Assembly (NCBI GenBank): GCA_021772555.1
Contig: JAJFLT010000359.1
Coordinates: 1-8,732 of the forward strand
Origin: Opitutales bacterium
GTDB taxonomy: Bacteria; Verrucomicrobiota; Verrucomicrobiia; Opitutales; UBA2987
Direction of reading: 5' to 3'
Length of the DNA: 8,732 bases
Shown in pieces: positions 1-6,400 of the stretch. Every line of letters starts with the position of its first letter. The stretch's first letter is position 1. Made by a program: the position numbers and the translations under genes. Under the pieces are notes generated by a model. That model worked only from the letters and a program-made list of their open reading frames with translations. It ran no database searches and was not told where the DNA came from.

Positions 1-1107
1 ATCGAGAATTTTCGAGAAAACAATAGCTTCCTGGCGAGTCAATTAGCGGATTATATCCACCGTTTCGGAAACAGCATTCACGTCGGCGAACAGCAGCTAT
101 ATAAAGAGAAAATCATTGACGCCACCATGGCCGCGGAAAGCATAACCATAGATCAAAGCGAAAAATTTGCTATTCAACTGGAAACTATCGATGCCGCTTT
201 TGAGCGATTGAATAATGTTATCGGTGGCCATATCTTTGAGGGCAACGCGGTCACTCCGGGCGGTAATTATGAAAAAGGAAAATTAATTATCGTAGGGCCG
301 GTCAGTTATTTTTCGAGCGATTCGGGCAGCGCCGGCATTGCTCAAAGGGAAGTCAACGCCTCTATTCCGGTCGTTAAGGACATCGGTCAAAAAAATACGG
401 CCACAATAAACACTTTGGCTATGAACAGCACGGGCCTGGTCCCTGTGGACACTACTGAAGGAGACGCCCTCAGGCTGGCCGCGACGCAAGAAACCTTTGT
501 CGAACATATTAAAAATGGCGGCATTGTCATGTACCCCATACTCGGGCTGGCCTCTTTCGCTTTTATTGTGGCTATATTCAAATGGTTCGAGATCGGCGCC
601 GCAACCCGCGCCCGCCCCCGGGACCTGAGCATTATTCTTGATTTCTTAAAGGCCGGAGAACGGGAAAAAGCTCTCGGACACGCCAAGTCCGTGAAGGGAC
701 CCGTGGGAAAGATGTTAACGGCTGCCGTAAGCAACTCGCAGGCCGACAACGAATTGATCGAAGAAATCCTCTACGAGAGAATTATCGCGACCAAACCCCA
801 CCTCGAAAGAATGCTCCCCCTCATCGCTGTGACCGCGGCCACGGCGCCCTTGCTGGGTTTGCTCGGCACGGTTACGGGAATGATTAAAACATTCAAGCTC
901 ATCACCGTATTCGGGACGGGAGACGCCGGTAATTTAGCCACCGGCATCTCCGAGGCCCTTATCACGACAAAATTCGGCCTCATCATTGCCATTCCCACCC
1001 TCATTTTACACGCCCTCCTCAGCCGCAAGGCCAAAGGCGTCGTTGCCAGTATGGAACAGACCGCCGTCGGCTTCATCAACGGCTTGAGAGAATTCAAAAG
1101 ATCCTAG
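1..1107 (+). CDS. exbB: ExbB/TolQ/MotA-family proton channel protein with long N-terminal extension (5' end outside window)
   Basis: The frame is open from the first base of the window, so the gene starts upstream; the Met codon at 127 is internal. Residues are numbered from window base 1. The first ~165 residues are a polar region with no membrane segment, predicted to be extracytoplasmic. They include a YFSSDSGSAG patch near 105 and a GDALRLAAT stretch just before the membrane, as in long ExbB proteins of TonB2-type systems. A first membrane helix lies at ~173-195 (begins GGIVMYPILG). A cytoplasmic region follows, then the family core: TM2 ~272-292 with PLLGLLGTVTGM, and TM3 ~318-342 with SEALITTKFGLIIAIP. 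Glu318 and Thr322/323 fit the conserved polar residues of the ExbB/TolQ channel. With ExbD it should form an inner-membrane proton channel that drives a periplasmic partner. The family call is firm. The partner is unknown: TonB import and service to the T2SS are both possible. Confidence 0.9.
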   Translation: MENFRENNSFLASQLADYIHRFGNSIHVGEQQLYKEKIIDATMAAESITIDQSEKFAIQLETIDAAFERLNNVIGGHIFEGNAVTPGGNYEKGKLIIVGPVSYFSSDSGSAGIAQREVNASIPVVKDIGQKNTATINTLAMNSTGLVPVDTTEGDALRLAATQETFVEHIKNGGIVMYPILGLASFAFIVAIFKWFEIGAATRARPRDLSIILDFLKAGEREKALGHAKSVKGPVGKMLTAAVSNSQADNELIEEILYERIIATKPHLERMLPLIAVTAATAPLLGLLGTVTGMIKTFKLITVFGTGDAGNLATGISEALITTKFGLIIAIPTLILHALLSRKAKGVVASMEQTAVGFINGLREFKRS

Positions 1108-1187
1108 CCCCTTAATACCTGCCGGATACTCATCCACATCCATTTAATGCGGCCTAAGAAACTGACTACCAAAATCGTATATTAGCT

Positions 1188-1592
1188 ATGAAAAACAAAA
1201 GCGTTCTTGCCGGAGGCGAGCCCGAGTTGAGCGAAATAAATATTTCGCCCATGATCGACATGGTATTCATTCTCCTCATCTTTTTCATCGTCACCACTGT
1301 ATTCGTTGAAGAACCGGGAGTGGAGGTTAACCGACCGCCCTCAGTAACAGCCGGCGACCTGGAGAAAAACAGTATTCTCATCGCCATAACAGCGACCAAT
1401 CAGATTGTTTACGGCGGACGCGAGATCGGCATCGCCGGGATTCGCCCCATCGTCAAACGGCTCAATCAAAGAGACAAAATGCCGGTCATCCTGCAGGTGG
1501 ATGAATCGTCTGCCGCAGGTCTGGTGGTCAGAGCTATCGACGAAGCAAAATTGGGCGGCGCTGAAAGAGTCAGCATTGCGACGGAACTTTGA
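1188..1592 (+). CDS. exbD: ExbD/TolR-family biopolymer transport protein
   Basis: This 134-residue protein has the usual ExbD size and layout: a short cytoplasmic N-terminus, one membrane helix at ~21-40, and a periplasmic domain. The motif EINISPMIDMVFILLIFF is the family signature, and Asp24 sits where the essential protonatable Asp of ExbD/TolR lies. The C-terminal stretch VILQVDESSAAG followed by AKLGGAERVSIAT matches the ExbD periplasmic fold. It should pair with the ExbB protein encoded 80 bp upstream to convert proton flow into motion of a TonB-like partner. No Shine-Dalgarno sequence precedes the ATG. A 12-codon ORF (1147-1185) ends 2 nt before it, which might allow reinitiation. The family call is secure; which machine it serves is inferred only from the neighbouring gsp genes. 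Confidence 0.93.
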   Translation: MKNKSVLAGGEPELSEINISPMIDMVFILLIFFIVTTVFVEEPGVEVNRPPSVTAGDLEKNSILIAITATNQIVYGGREIGIAGIRPIVKRLNQRDKMPVILQVDESSAAGLVVRAIDEAKLGGAERVSIATEL

Positions 1593-1625
1593 AGCCGTTT
1601 GTGAAAGATTGTCCGAACTGGGGCT

Positions 1626-1638
1626 TTGGAAATTCCAA
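1626..1638. repeat. 13-bp dyad upstream of gspG
   Basis: TTGGAA and TTCCAA form perfect 6-bp arms around one central A, 11 nt ahead of the gspG start codon. It could be an operator-like site or affect gspG initiation. At this length it may also be chance; no matching second copy was seen in the window. Confidence 0.25.
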
Positions 1639-1648
1639 TTGAGAAATC

Positions 1649-2101
1649 ATGAAAGGCAAACATAGGATTGGGTACCGGCGCCCCCAAAGTAAAGGCGGTC
1701 GCCATGACGGCTTTTCCCTCATCGAAATCCTCATTGTGCTGGCCCTCATCGCATTGCTGGCAGGAGTGGTAGTCACCAATTTTACGGGTATTTTTGCCGG
1801 CGGCCAGGAATCGACCGCCAAAATCTTCGTGGATTCCGCCGTCGACGCACCTATTCTCAAATATCGTATAGACACCGGCAGTTTCCCAACAACGGCAGAG
1901 GGGCTGACCGCCCTGCTCAAACCACCCGGCAACAAAGCCGCCAAATGGAAGGGCCCCTACATCGACAGTCTGCCCGACGATCCCTGGGGCAACCCCTATA
2001 AATACCGCTATCCAGGATCGAAAAACCCGGATAAATACGACCTCTATTCCCTGGGTGAAGACGGCACGGAAAGCGCCGACGATATCGGCAATTGGGAATG
2101 A
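1649..2101 (+). CDS. gspG: Type II secretion system major pseudopilin GspG
   Basis: GspG is the main subunit of the periplasmic pseudopilus that drives T2SS export. The 150-residue protein has a 21-residue basic leader, then G21 and the mature N-terminus FSLIEILIVLALIALLAG; Glu26 is the conserved Glu+5 needed for assembly. The hydrophobic helix runs to ~45. The C-terminal half is typical of the family: TTAEGLTALL near 70, LPDDPWGNPYKYRYPG at ~107-122, and the calcium-binding end with DLYSLGEDG (131-139) and DDIGNW (144-149). The leader is longer than the usual 6-10 residues, so a start closer to the cleavage site is possible, but no other Met precedes it. Only a weak GAG (1641-1643) lies ahead of the ATG. 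The gap to exbD is 56 bp. A hairpin-bearing interval follows the stop. Confidence 0.96.
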   Translation: MKGKHRIGYRRPQSKGGRHDGFSLIEILIVLALIALLAGVVVTNFTGIFAGGQESTAKIFVDSAVDAPILKYRIDTGSFPTTAEGLTALLKPPGNKAAKWKGPYIDSLPDDPWGNPYKYRYPGSKNPDKYDLYSLGEDGTESADDIGNWE

Positions 2102-2159
2102 TGCGCCTGTTTGGCTCCTCCTGCAGCCCAAAGTATTCACAACTTGCCATTTGCAGTTC

Positions 2160-2199
2160 ATAAGCCGGTTTGAAACATTTCCATATCAAACTGGTTTAT
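2160..2199 (+). promoter_or_regulatory. Hairpin after gspG, possible attenuator or mRNA-stabilising stem
   Basis: Bases 2160-2173 pair with 2186-2199 in a 14-bp stem with two G-U pairs and a 12-nt loop. The core is CCGGTTTGA against TCAAACTGG. The outer arms are A-rich on the left and T-rich on the right, and TTTATT at 2195-2200 gives a short U-rich end, so it resembles a weak intrinsic terminator. It lies 58 nt after the gspG stop and well before gspH. A partial terminator or 3' stabiliser here would let the major pseudopilin be made in excess of the minor ones. The pairing is read from the sequence; the role is inference. Confidence 0.5.
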
Positions 2200-2217
2200 T
2201 AGCTTGTAATAAACCCC

Positions 2218-2240
2218 TTTCAATTTCGCGCGAATTGAAA
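2218..2240 (+). promoter_or_regulatory. Second inverted repeat in the gspG-gspH interval
   Basis: TTTCAATT (2218-2225) and AATTGAAA (2233-2240) are perfect 8-bp arms around a 7-nt CG-rich centre (TCGCGCG). It may be a second stem in the mRNA or a protein-binding dyad. No T-run follows, so it is not a standard terminator. It sits 18 nt after the first hairpin. Confidence 0.4.
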
Positions 2241-2327
2241 TATCAAGATTAGCCAGGGTATCGCTTTGGCTTGAAATTTCCCGCACGAAATAGCATTCCA
2301 GGCAGCAAGGCTGCATTCAAATTGACT

Positions 2328-2843
2328 GTGAAGAAAAAGAGGAAAAATTCATTCGGCTTTACCATCATCGAAGTGATAATGGTTTTGGGTCTGCTGGCCC
2401 TGATCTCGGGACTGGTGGTTATTAATGCCAATGCCATCTTTCGGGGATTCGAGGAACGGCCCCTGCCCGAAATCTTGCGTCGGGTGGTGCGTGACGCGCG
2501 CTTTCATGCGGCCAAAAACAGGGAGCCGGTATTTCTCGATTTCGATGTGGAAACGAGCGAATTCCATATCTCCAATCGCGAAAATAATGTCCTCCAGGCA
2601 ATTCCCTCCGGCTACCCGGTTGACGATACGAACCTGGAAATCATTTTTTACCGGATACTACCCGAAAGGGGGACCAGCTCTTTGCGAAACTTTACCGTCA
2701 ATCGGAAAACGACCACCCACTTGATATTTCATCCCGATCGCTCTTCCACCCCATTCCTCGTGGAATTGAACTACGATGAAGAAAGCTCCGTCCATCGCTT
2801 CGACCCCTTCTCCGACACGGAAATCGAATTTTCCTCCCTTTAA
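2328..2843 (+). CDS. gspH: Type II secretion system minor pseudopilin GspH
   Basis: GspH is a minor pseudopilin thought to link the I-J-K tip to the GspG shaft. From the GTG at 2328 the leader is MKKKRKNSFG, a typical short basic prepilin leader, followed by mature FTIIEVIMVLGLLALISG with Glu+5 present. The frame is open back to 2253, so TTG at 2271 (190 aa, 29-residue leader) or TTG at 2322 are also possible starts. AAGG at 2307-2310 would suit 2322 best. After the membrane helix come RRVVRDARFHAAKNREPVFLDF and a beta-rich C-terminal region, as in GspH/FimT-type pseudopilins. The product from GTG is 171 residues. gspI begins 9 nt after the stop. The identity as a GspH-type pseudopilin is good; the exact start is uncertain. 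Confidence 0.85.
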   Translation: MKKKRKNSFGFTIIEVIMVLGLLALISGLVVINANAIFRGFEERPLPEILRRVVRDARFHAAKNREPVFLDFDVETSEFHISNRENNVLQAIPSGYPVDDTNLEIIFYRILPERGTSSLRNFTVNRKTTTHLIFHPDRSSTPFLVELNYDEESSVHRFDPFSDTEIEFSSL

Positions 2844-2852
2844 GCCGGAACC

Positions 2853-3323
2853 ATGAAAACCTCTATTCAACAACGAACCGGTTTCACCCTCCTGGAGATC
2901 ACCGTATCCATTGCTTTGTTTGGCCTGACTATGGTCGTCATTACACAGGCTTTTGTGAACACTTTGATCAGCCTCGATTCGATTGAGAGCGAATCCGATG
3001 TGCAGTCCGATATCAGGTTTGTCCGCACCATCGCCCTGGAGGAATCGGACCGCGATGAATTTGAAAACGGCGGCAATGTGGAGACCCTCTCTTCCGGCAC
3101 CGCTACCTGGCAAGCCACGGTGGAAGAAACCAGGGTGAGCGATTTATTCAATGTCCAACTGACCATCGAACTAACCCCGCCAAGTGAAAATTCATCGCAG
3201 GTATTCAGCCAAAACCTGATGATTCTCCGCCCCACCTGGTCGGACCCGGTCGAGCGCAGCGAATTGATTGCGGAAGCCCGCGAACGCCTCCTGGAAAGAC
3301 GCCAGCACAACCAATATCGTTGA
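2853..3323 (+). CDS. gspI: Type II secretion system minor pseudopilin GspI
   Basis: This 156-residue protein is a tip pseudopilin that nucleates the pseudopilus with GspJ and GspK. The leader MKTSIQQRTG is 10 residues, cleaved before FTLLEITVSIALFGLTMVV; Glu15 is the conserved Glu+5. The rest is a small globular domain (FVRTIALEESDRDEF, then beta-rich TATWQATVEET and FNVQLTIELTPP), as expected for GspI. The charged tail, EARERLLERRQHNQYR, is unusually rich in Glu and Arg. Only a weak GGA at 2847-2849 precedes the ATG, and the close spacing to gspH suggests translational coupling. The assignment rests on prepilin motif, length and position between gspH and gspJ. Confidence 0.88.
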   Translation: MKTSIQQRTGFTLLEITVSIALFGLTMVVITQAFVNTLISLDSIESESDVQSDIRFVRTIALEESDRDEFENGGNVETLSSGTATWQATVEETRVSDLFNVQLTIELTPPSENSSQVFSQNLMILRPTWSDPVERSELIAEARERLLERRQHNQYR

Positions 3324-3327
3324 AACG

Positions 3328-3978
3328 ATGACAGGTCCAAAAAAACATTCCGGTTTTACCTTGATCGAAGTCCTGCTCGCGCTGGCCATCGGTGGAACTC
3401 TCATGACGGCGATCATGGTGCATGTTTTTTCCCTCTCCAACATCTGGATGAACAGCACCGGGGGCGATTTCTTTAAACAGCACGTGGACGGGGTAACCCT
3501 TTTCCTGAGAAACGCCCTGTCCCTTTCTGAAGGTCTCAACGAGGAAGAAAAAGCGGCCCCCGTAAATTGGGACCGCCCCCCCGGTTATAGCGATCTGGAT
3601 GAGCCGCTGCTTACTTTCCGCCTCAAAGAATCCCCTGCCCTCTATGTATGGGACGGGCTGCCCAGGCCCGCCGTCACCAGCCATATTTATTTTCGGGAGC
3701 GCGACGGGCTTTCATTATTGTGGTATTCCCGGCTGGACGAAGTGGAAGACCTCAATGATGTCCACCGAACTCATGTTTCTCCCTACATCACCGAAATGAC
3801 CTACTGTTATTACGACCGGGAAACGGACAATTGGGACCTATATGACAAACCGGAAAAAGACCGGGAGGGGCAATACCTTCTACCGGACTTTATCAAGCTG
3901 AAATTTGAATACGAAGGTGAAGTCAAAGAGATTCCCTTCTATTTACCACCGAGGAGCCAGGATGTACCCATTTTCTAA
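3328..3978 (+). CDS. gspJ: Type II secretion system minor pseudopilin GspJ
   Basis: GspJ joins GspI and GspK in the pseudopilus tip. I chose the ATG at 3328, 4 nt after the gspI stop, because it gives a nine-residue leader, MTGPKKHSG, before mature FTLIEVLLALAIGGTLM with Glu14 as Glu+5. A TTG at 3268 would add 20 residues inside gspI and spoil the leader. The 216-residue product then has HVDGVTLFLRNALS and a long beta-rich domain with YFRERDGLSLLWYSRLDEVE and the C-terminal FIKLKFEYEGEVKEIPFYLP, a strand pattern common in GspJ. The last 17 bp overlap the start of gspK. The pseudopilin identity is clear; the J label comes from size and order. Confidence 0.87.
   Translation: MTGPKKHSGFTLIEVLLALAIGGTLMTAIMVHVFSLSNIWMNSTGGDFFKQHVDGVTLFLRNALSLSEGLNEEEKAAPVNWDRPPGYSDLDEPLLTFRLKESPALYVWDGLPRPAVTSHIYFRERDGLSLLWYSRLDEVEDLNDVHRTHVSPYITEMTYCYYDRETDNWDLYDKPEKDREGQYLLPDFIKLKFEYEGEVKEIPFYLPPRSQDVPIF
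3951..3956 (+). promoter_or_regulatory. Shine-Dalgarno site for gspK
   Basis: GAGGAG lies inside the end of gspJ, 5 nt ahead of the gspK ATG at 3962. It is the best ribosome-binding site in the window and fixes that start over upstream in-frame candidates such as 3905. Confidence 0.7.
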
Positions 3979-5086
3979 AAACAGCAAACGCCCCAGACGA
4001 AGGGGTGGGAGCATTTTGATCGCCGTGCTGGCCCTTACAGCCCTGGTTTCCTTCATCCTGCTCGAATTCATGGAAGAGGCCACCGCCAAAATAAAATATT
4101 ACGGCCTTTTCTACAATCGCGACGATCTGCGGATCGAAGCCTACTCGGTCATGGAAACCGCCCTCGCTGTGGTTGATGAAATCCGGGAAATCGACAGTGC
4201 CCTGCACTCACCCGCCCAGGGCTGGGGCAACCCCCTGCAATACGCCGAAATTCAGTTCGACCCGAGCCTTGATATCGATATCCGGATTTCGGACGAAACG
4301 GCAAAATTCTCCATGGAGCAAGCACAGGCCGACTCACTCCTCCTCAATATGATTTTCGAGGAAATGGGCATCACGCTGGCCGAAGCCGAAACCCTCACCG
4401 ACTCACTCCTCGATTGGGTCGATGAAGACGACCTGGAGCGCCTCAACGGAGCCGAAAGCGATTATTATGAAAACGGCGAAAACGGATACCGGCCACCCAA
4501 CGAAGCCCTCCAAAGCTGGGAGGAACTGCGCCTCATCAAGGGATTCGATGTCTTGTTTTTTGATGAAACGGGCCGCCCCACGGAATATTTCACCCAATTC
4601 AAAAACGCGGTCTCGCTCGATCACGACAGCCCGGTCAACCTTAATTCAGCGAGCAGTTTCGTTCTTACTGTATTGGCCCGGCTGGCCGGTTTCGATAAAA
4701 TAGCGCTCTACGACTACATCAATGGTTCGGACGGTGAACGGGGCACGGCGGACGACCAGATGATCAACTCCCGCGAACACCCGTTCTTCCCCGCCAATAT
4801 CACCTCCAGCGGCAATATCGCCGACCTGCAAACGAAGGTCCTCAAGGTCGAAGTGGACGTGCATCGCGGAGAATCCAGTTTTCTGCTCACATCCATCGTC
4901 TCCTGGACCGGCGCCAATCCCAGCGCCGGCACCAGCCAAATGTATGTGGAAACCGTCTATTCCGCCGACGGAAAAATTATCGGAGGCCGTCCCAAACGCG
5001 GCGGGACTAAAGCAAAGGGCAATGCCGGAGAGGAACTGGGCTACCCCTTTCGAGTCAAACGTATGACTGAGAACTTTAAAATATGA
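3962..5086 (+). CDS. gspK: Type II secretion system minor pseudopilin GspK (tip subunit)
   Basis: GspK is the large pseudopilin that caps the pseudopilus tip. The 374-residue product starts with a basic leader, MYPFSKNSKRPRRRGG, then the hydrophobic helix SILIAVLALTALVSFILLEF (17-36). The +5 position is Ala rather than Glu, which is normal for GspK and sets it apart from the other pseudopilins. The inserted alpha domain of the family is visible: LLDWVDEDDLERLNGAESDYY (149-169 region, with D151, D154, D156, D157 and the NGAE motif), RPPNEALQSWEELRLIKG, and VNLNSAS at 225-231. An acidic loop NGSDGERGTADD (254-265) could bind a metal; this is inference. The start is set by GAGGAG at 3951-3956 and overlaps gspJ by 17 bp. 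The stop overlaps an ATGA that opens a short ORF leading into gspL. Confidence 0.93.
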   Translation: MYPFSKNSKRPRRRGGSILIAVLALTALVSFILLEFMEEATAKIKYYGLFYNRDDLRIEAYSVMETALAVVDEIREIDSALHSPAQGWGNPLQYAEIQFDPSLDIDIRISDETAKFSMEQAQADSLLLNMIFEEMGITLAEAETLTDSLLDWVDEDDLERLNGAESDYYENGENGYRPPNEALQSWEELRLIKGFDVLFFDETGRPTEYFTQFKNAVSLDHDSPVNLNSASSFVLTVLARLAGFDKIALYDYINGSDGERGTADDQMINSREHPFFPANITSSGNIADLQTKVLKVEVDVHRGESSFLLTSIVSWTGANPSAGTSQMYVETVYSADGKIIGGRPKRGGTKAKGNAGEELGYPFRVKRMTENFKI

Positions 5087-5130
5087 TCGACAGGACGACC
5101 CTTGAAATAGTATTAGTAATTCAATATTAA
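5083..5130 (+). CDS. Possible 15-codon coupling micro-ORF between gspK and gspL
   Basis: An ATG at 5083 overlaps the gspK stop as ATGA, and its frame (MIDRTTLEIVLVIQY) ends with a TAA at 5128-5130 that overlaps the gspL start as TAATG. It thus spans the whole gap and touches both genes. GAGA at 5069-5072 is a weak upstream ribosome site. The likely role, if any, is to carry ribosomes from gspK to gspL, which lacks its own Shine-Dalgarno site. The peptide has no recognisable function, and chance is a real alternative at this length. Confidence 0.3.
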   Translation: MIDRTTLEIVLVIQY

Positions 5131-6359
5131 TGATTAAGGCACTCTCCAGTTTTGAGGAGAAAATAAAGAGTAAAATCCCGCAGCGCACCCTTCTGTTGCT
5201 GCCGGGAGAGTATTTCTTTACCCAAATGGTCGAATTACCGGAGGCCATTGAGGGCAAGGATATCGAGCCATTTGCCGAATTCTCCCTCGAAGGTATTTCA
5301 CCCTTCCCTCTGGAACACCTATACTGGGGCTTCCTCCATGATGAAGGTTCTCCCCATATTCTGATTTATGCCGCTTACCGGGAACGGGTGCGCAAAAGCG
5401 GCTTTGAAGACCTGGAAGCCCATGATCATGTCTTTCCTGACTTCGTGGCGGGGCTGCCGGAGGCGCACGGCCAACCGGGGATTTCCTTTTTAAACCACCA
5501 GACCAGCTTGAGCGCGCTTTCATTCAGATCCGGCTGCCGGGTTCCCGTCGATACCCGTTCCATGCCCCTGCCGGAGTCGGAAATGGAAGACGAGGAATTA
5601 TTGAAACAGCGGGAAACTTTCCTAAAATCCCTCGATCACTCTGGTTTCCAGGTTTCCGATGATGTCAACGCCATTACCATTGCTCACGGGAAAGCGGGGG
5701 GTAAACCCGAGCTGTTTTACCGGACCGTGAACGGATCGGACGCGGCCATGGAATGGAAGCGTGACGATTCCTTTCCCGGCCTGTCGGAAACAGCCTGCTG
5801 GGAAGCCGATGTCCGGGATAAGATTTTCGTGCAGAGGGAACGCAAAGCTCTGGCCATCTCCCAAAAAGTCTGGTTTGCCGCTATGGGGGCGGGAATCGCC
5901 GCGGGATTGCTCCTCCTCTTCCAATTGGGAATCCTGGGCGGTGGAATTTGGATAAAGAACCGCGAGAACACCATCGCCGAACAAGCGCCTGAATTTGCCT
6001 ATGTGGAAGAGCGGCTTAACCTGCTGGAAAAAATCGACCAATACGTCCAGCAAGAACTGAGGCCTTTTGAAATGCTCAGCCTGCTCAATGTGGGGCGGCC
6101 CAAAATCGTCCACTTTACGGAAGCGGCGACGGATGCCTACAACCAGTTGGTGGTCGAAGGCGTTGGCAATAATGTGGAAGCCGTCAACAGCTACACCCAA
6201 TCCCTGCGCAATTCTCCACGCATTTCTTCCGTTGAAACAAGGGTGCGTTCGAGCGGCGGAAAGGCCCCCTTCACTTTGCAGATCACGTTCAACGATGAAG
6301 CGCAGGAAACCGAGACTAGCCCCAGCCAGGTGGTGGCGGAGGTGGAGAGCGACAAATAA
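5130..6359 (+). CDS. gspL: Type II secretion system platform protein GspL-like (PilM/PilN-like fusion layout)
   Basis: GspL is the bitopic inner-membrane protein that recruits the GspE ATPase through its cytoplasmic actin-like domain and pairs with GspM. This 409-residue protein has the matching layout. A soluble N-terminal part (1-~240) contains VELP at 34-37, the FSLEGISPFPLEHLYWGF block at 51-68 (as in the EE/PFP region of PilM/GspL) and ILIYAAYRERV at 77-87. One membrane helix lies at ~247-274. A short coiled-coil-like stretch (YVEERLNLLEKIDQYVQ) and a periplasmic alpha/beta domain ending near TLQITFND follow, as in PilN/GspL ferredoxin-like folds. The N-terminal part is shorter than a full actin-like ATPase and shows no clear nucleotide motifs. 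Sequence identity to classical GspL looks low, so the call leans on layout and on its place between gspK and gspM. There is no Shine-Dalgarno site. Confidence 0.75.
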   Translation: MIKALSSFEEKIKSKIPQRTLLLLPGEYFFTQMVELPEAIEGKDIEPFAEFSLEGISPFPLEHLYWGFLHDEGSPHILIYAAYRERVRKSGFEDLEAHDHVFPDFVAGLPEAHGQPGISFLNHQTSLSALSFRSGCRVPVDTRSMPLPESEMEDEELLKQRETFLKSLDHSGFQVSDDVNAITIAHGKAGGKPELFYRTVNGSDAAMEWKRDDSFPGLSETACWEADVRDKIFVQRERKALAISQKVWFAAMGAGIAAGLLLLFQLGILGGGIWIKNRENTIAEQAPEFAYVEERLNLLEKIDQYVQQELRPFEMLSLLNVGRPKIVHFTEAATDAYNQLVVEGVGNNVEAVNSYTQSLRNSPRISSVETRVRSSGGKAPFTLQITFNDEAQETETSPSQVVAEVESDK

Positions 6360-6400
6360 CCGATTTTAATCCTAATTCCATTTAAATAAAACTCCTCGCA

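Noticed and set aside
1466..2161. 231-codon minus-strand ORF opposite exbD/gspG
   Set aside because: It lies antisense to two clear family members and its translation matches no family I recognise; it is a shadow of their codon pattern.
2160..2240. Strong rho-independent terminator ending an exbB-exbD-gspG transcript
   Set aside because: Stems are present but there is no proper T-run and downstream genes belong to the same machine; attenuation is the more I can suggest.
2055..2252. 65-codon plus-strand ORF spanning the gspG end and the following interval
   Set aside because: It starts inside gspG out of frame and shows no family feature; it runs through both hairpins.
3268..3327. Upstream TTG start for gspJ
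   Set aside because: It would put 20 extra residues inside gspI and give a poor prepilin leader; ATG 3328 gives a standard one.
4646..5257. 203-codon minus-strand ORF across the gspK-gspL junction
   Set aside because: Opposite well-supported GspK; low-complexity Gly/Ala runs come from the reverse of the GspK codons.
5622..6200. 192-codon minus-strand ORF opposite gspL
   Set aside because: No recognisable domain, and the plus-strand frame has a coherent membrane-protein layout.
6067..6369. 100-codon plus-strand ORF overlapping the end of gspL
   Set aside because: Arg/Pro/Trp-rich out-of-frame translation typical of a shadow; the GspL frame continues through it.
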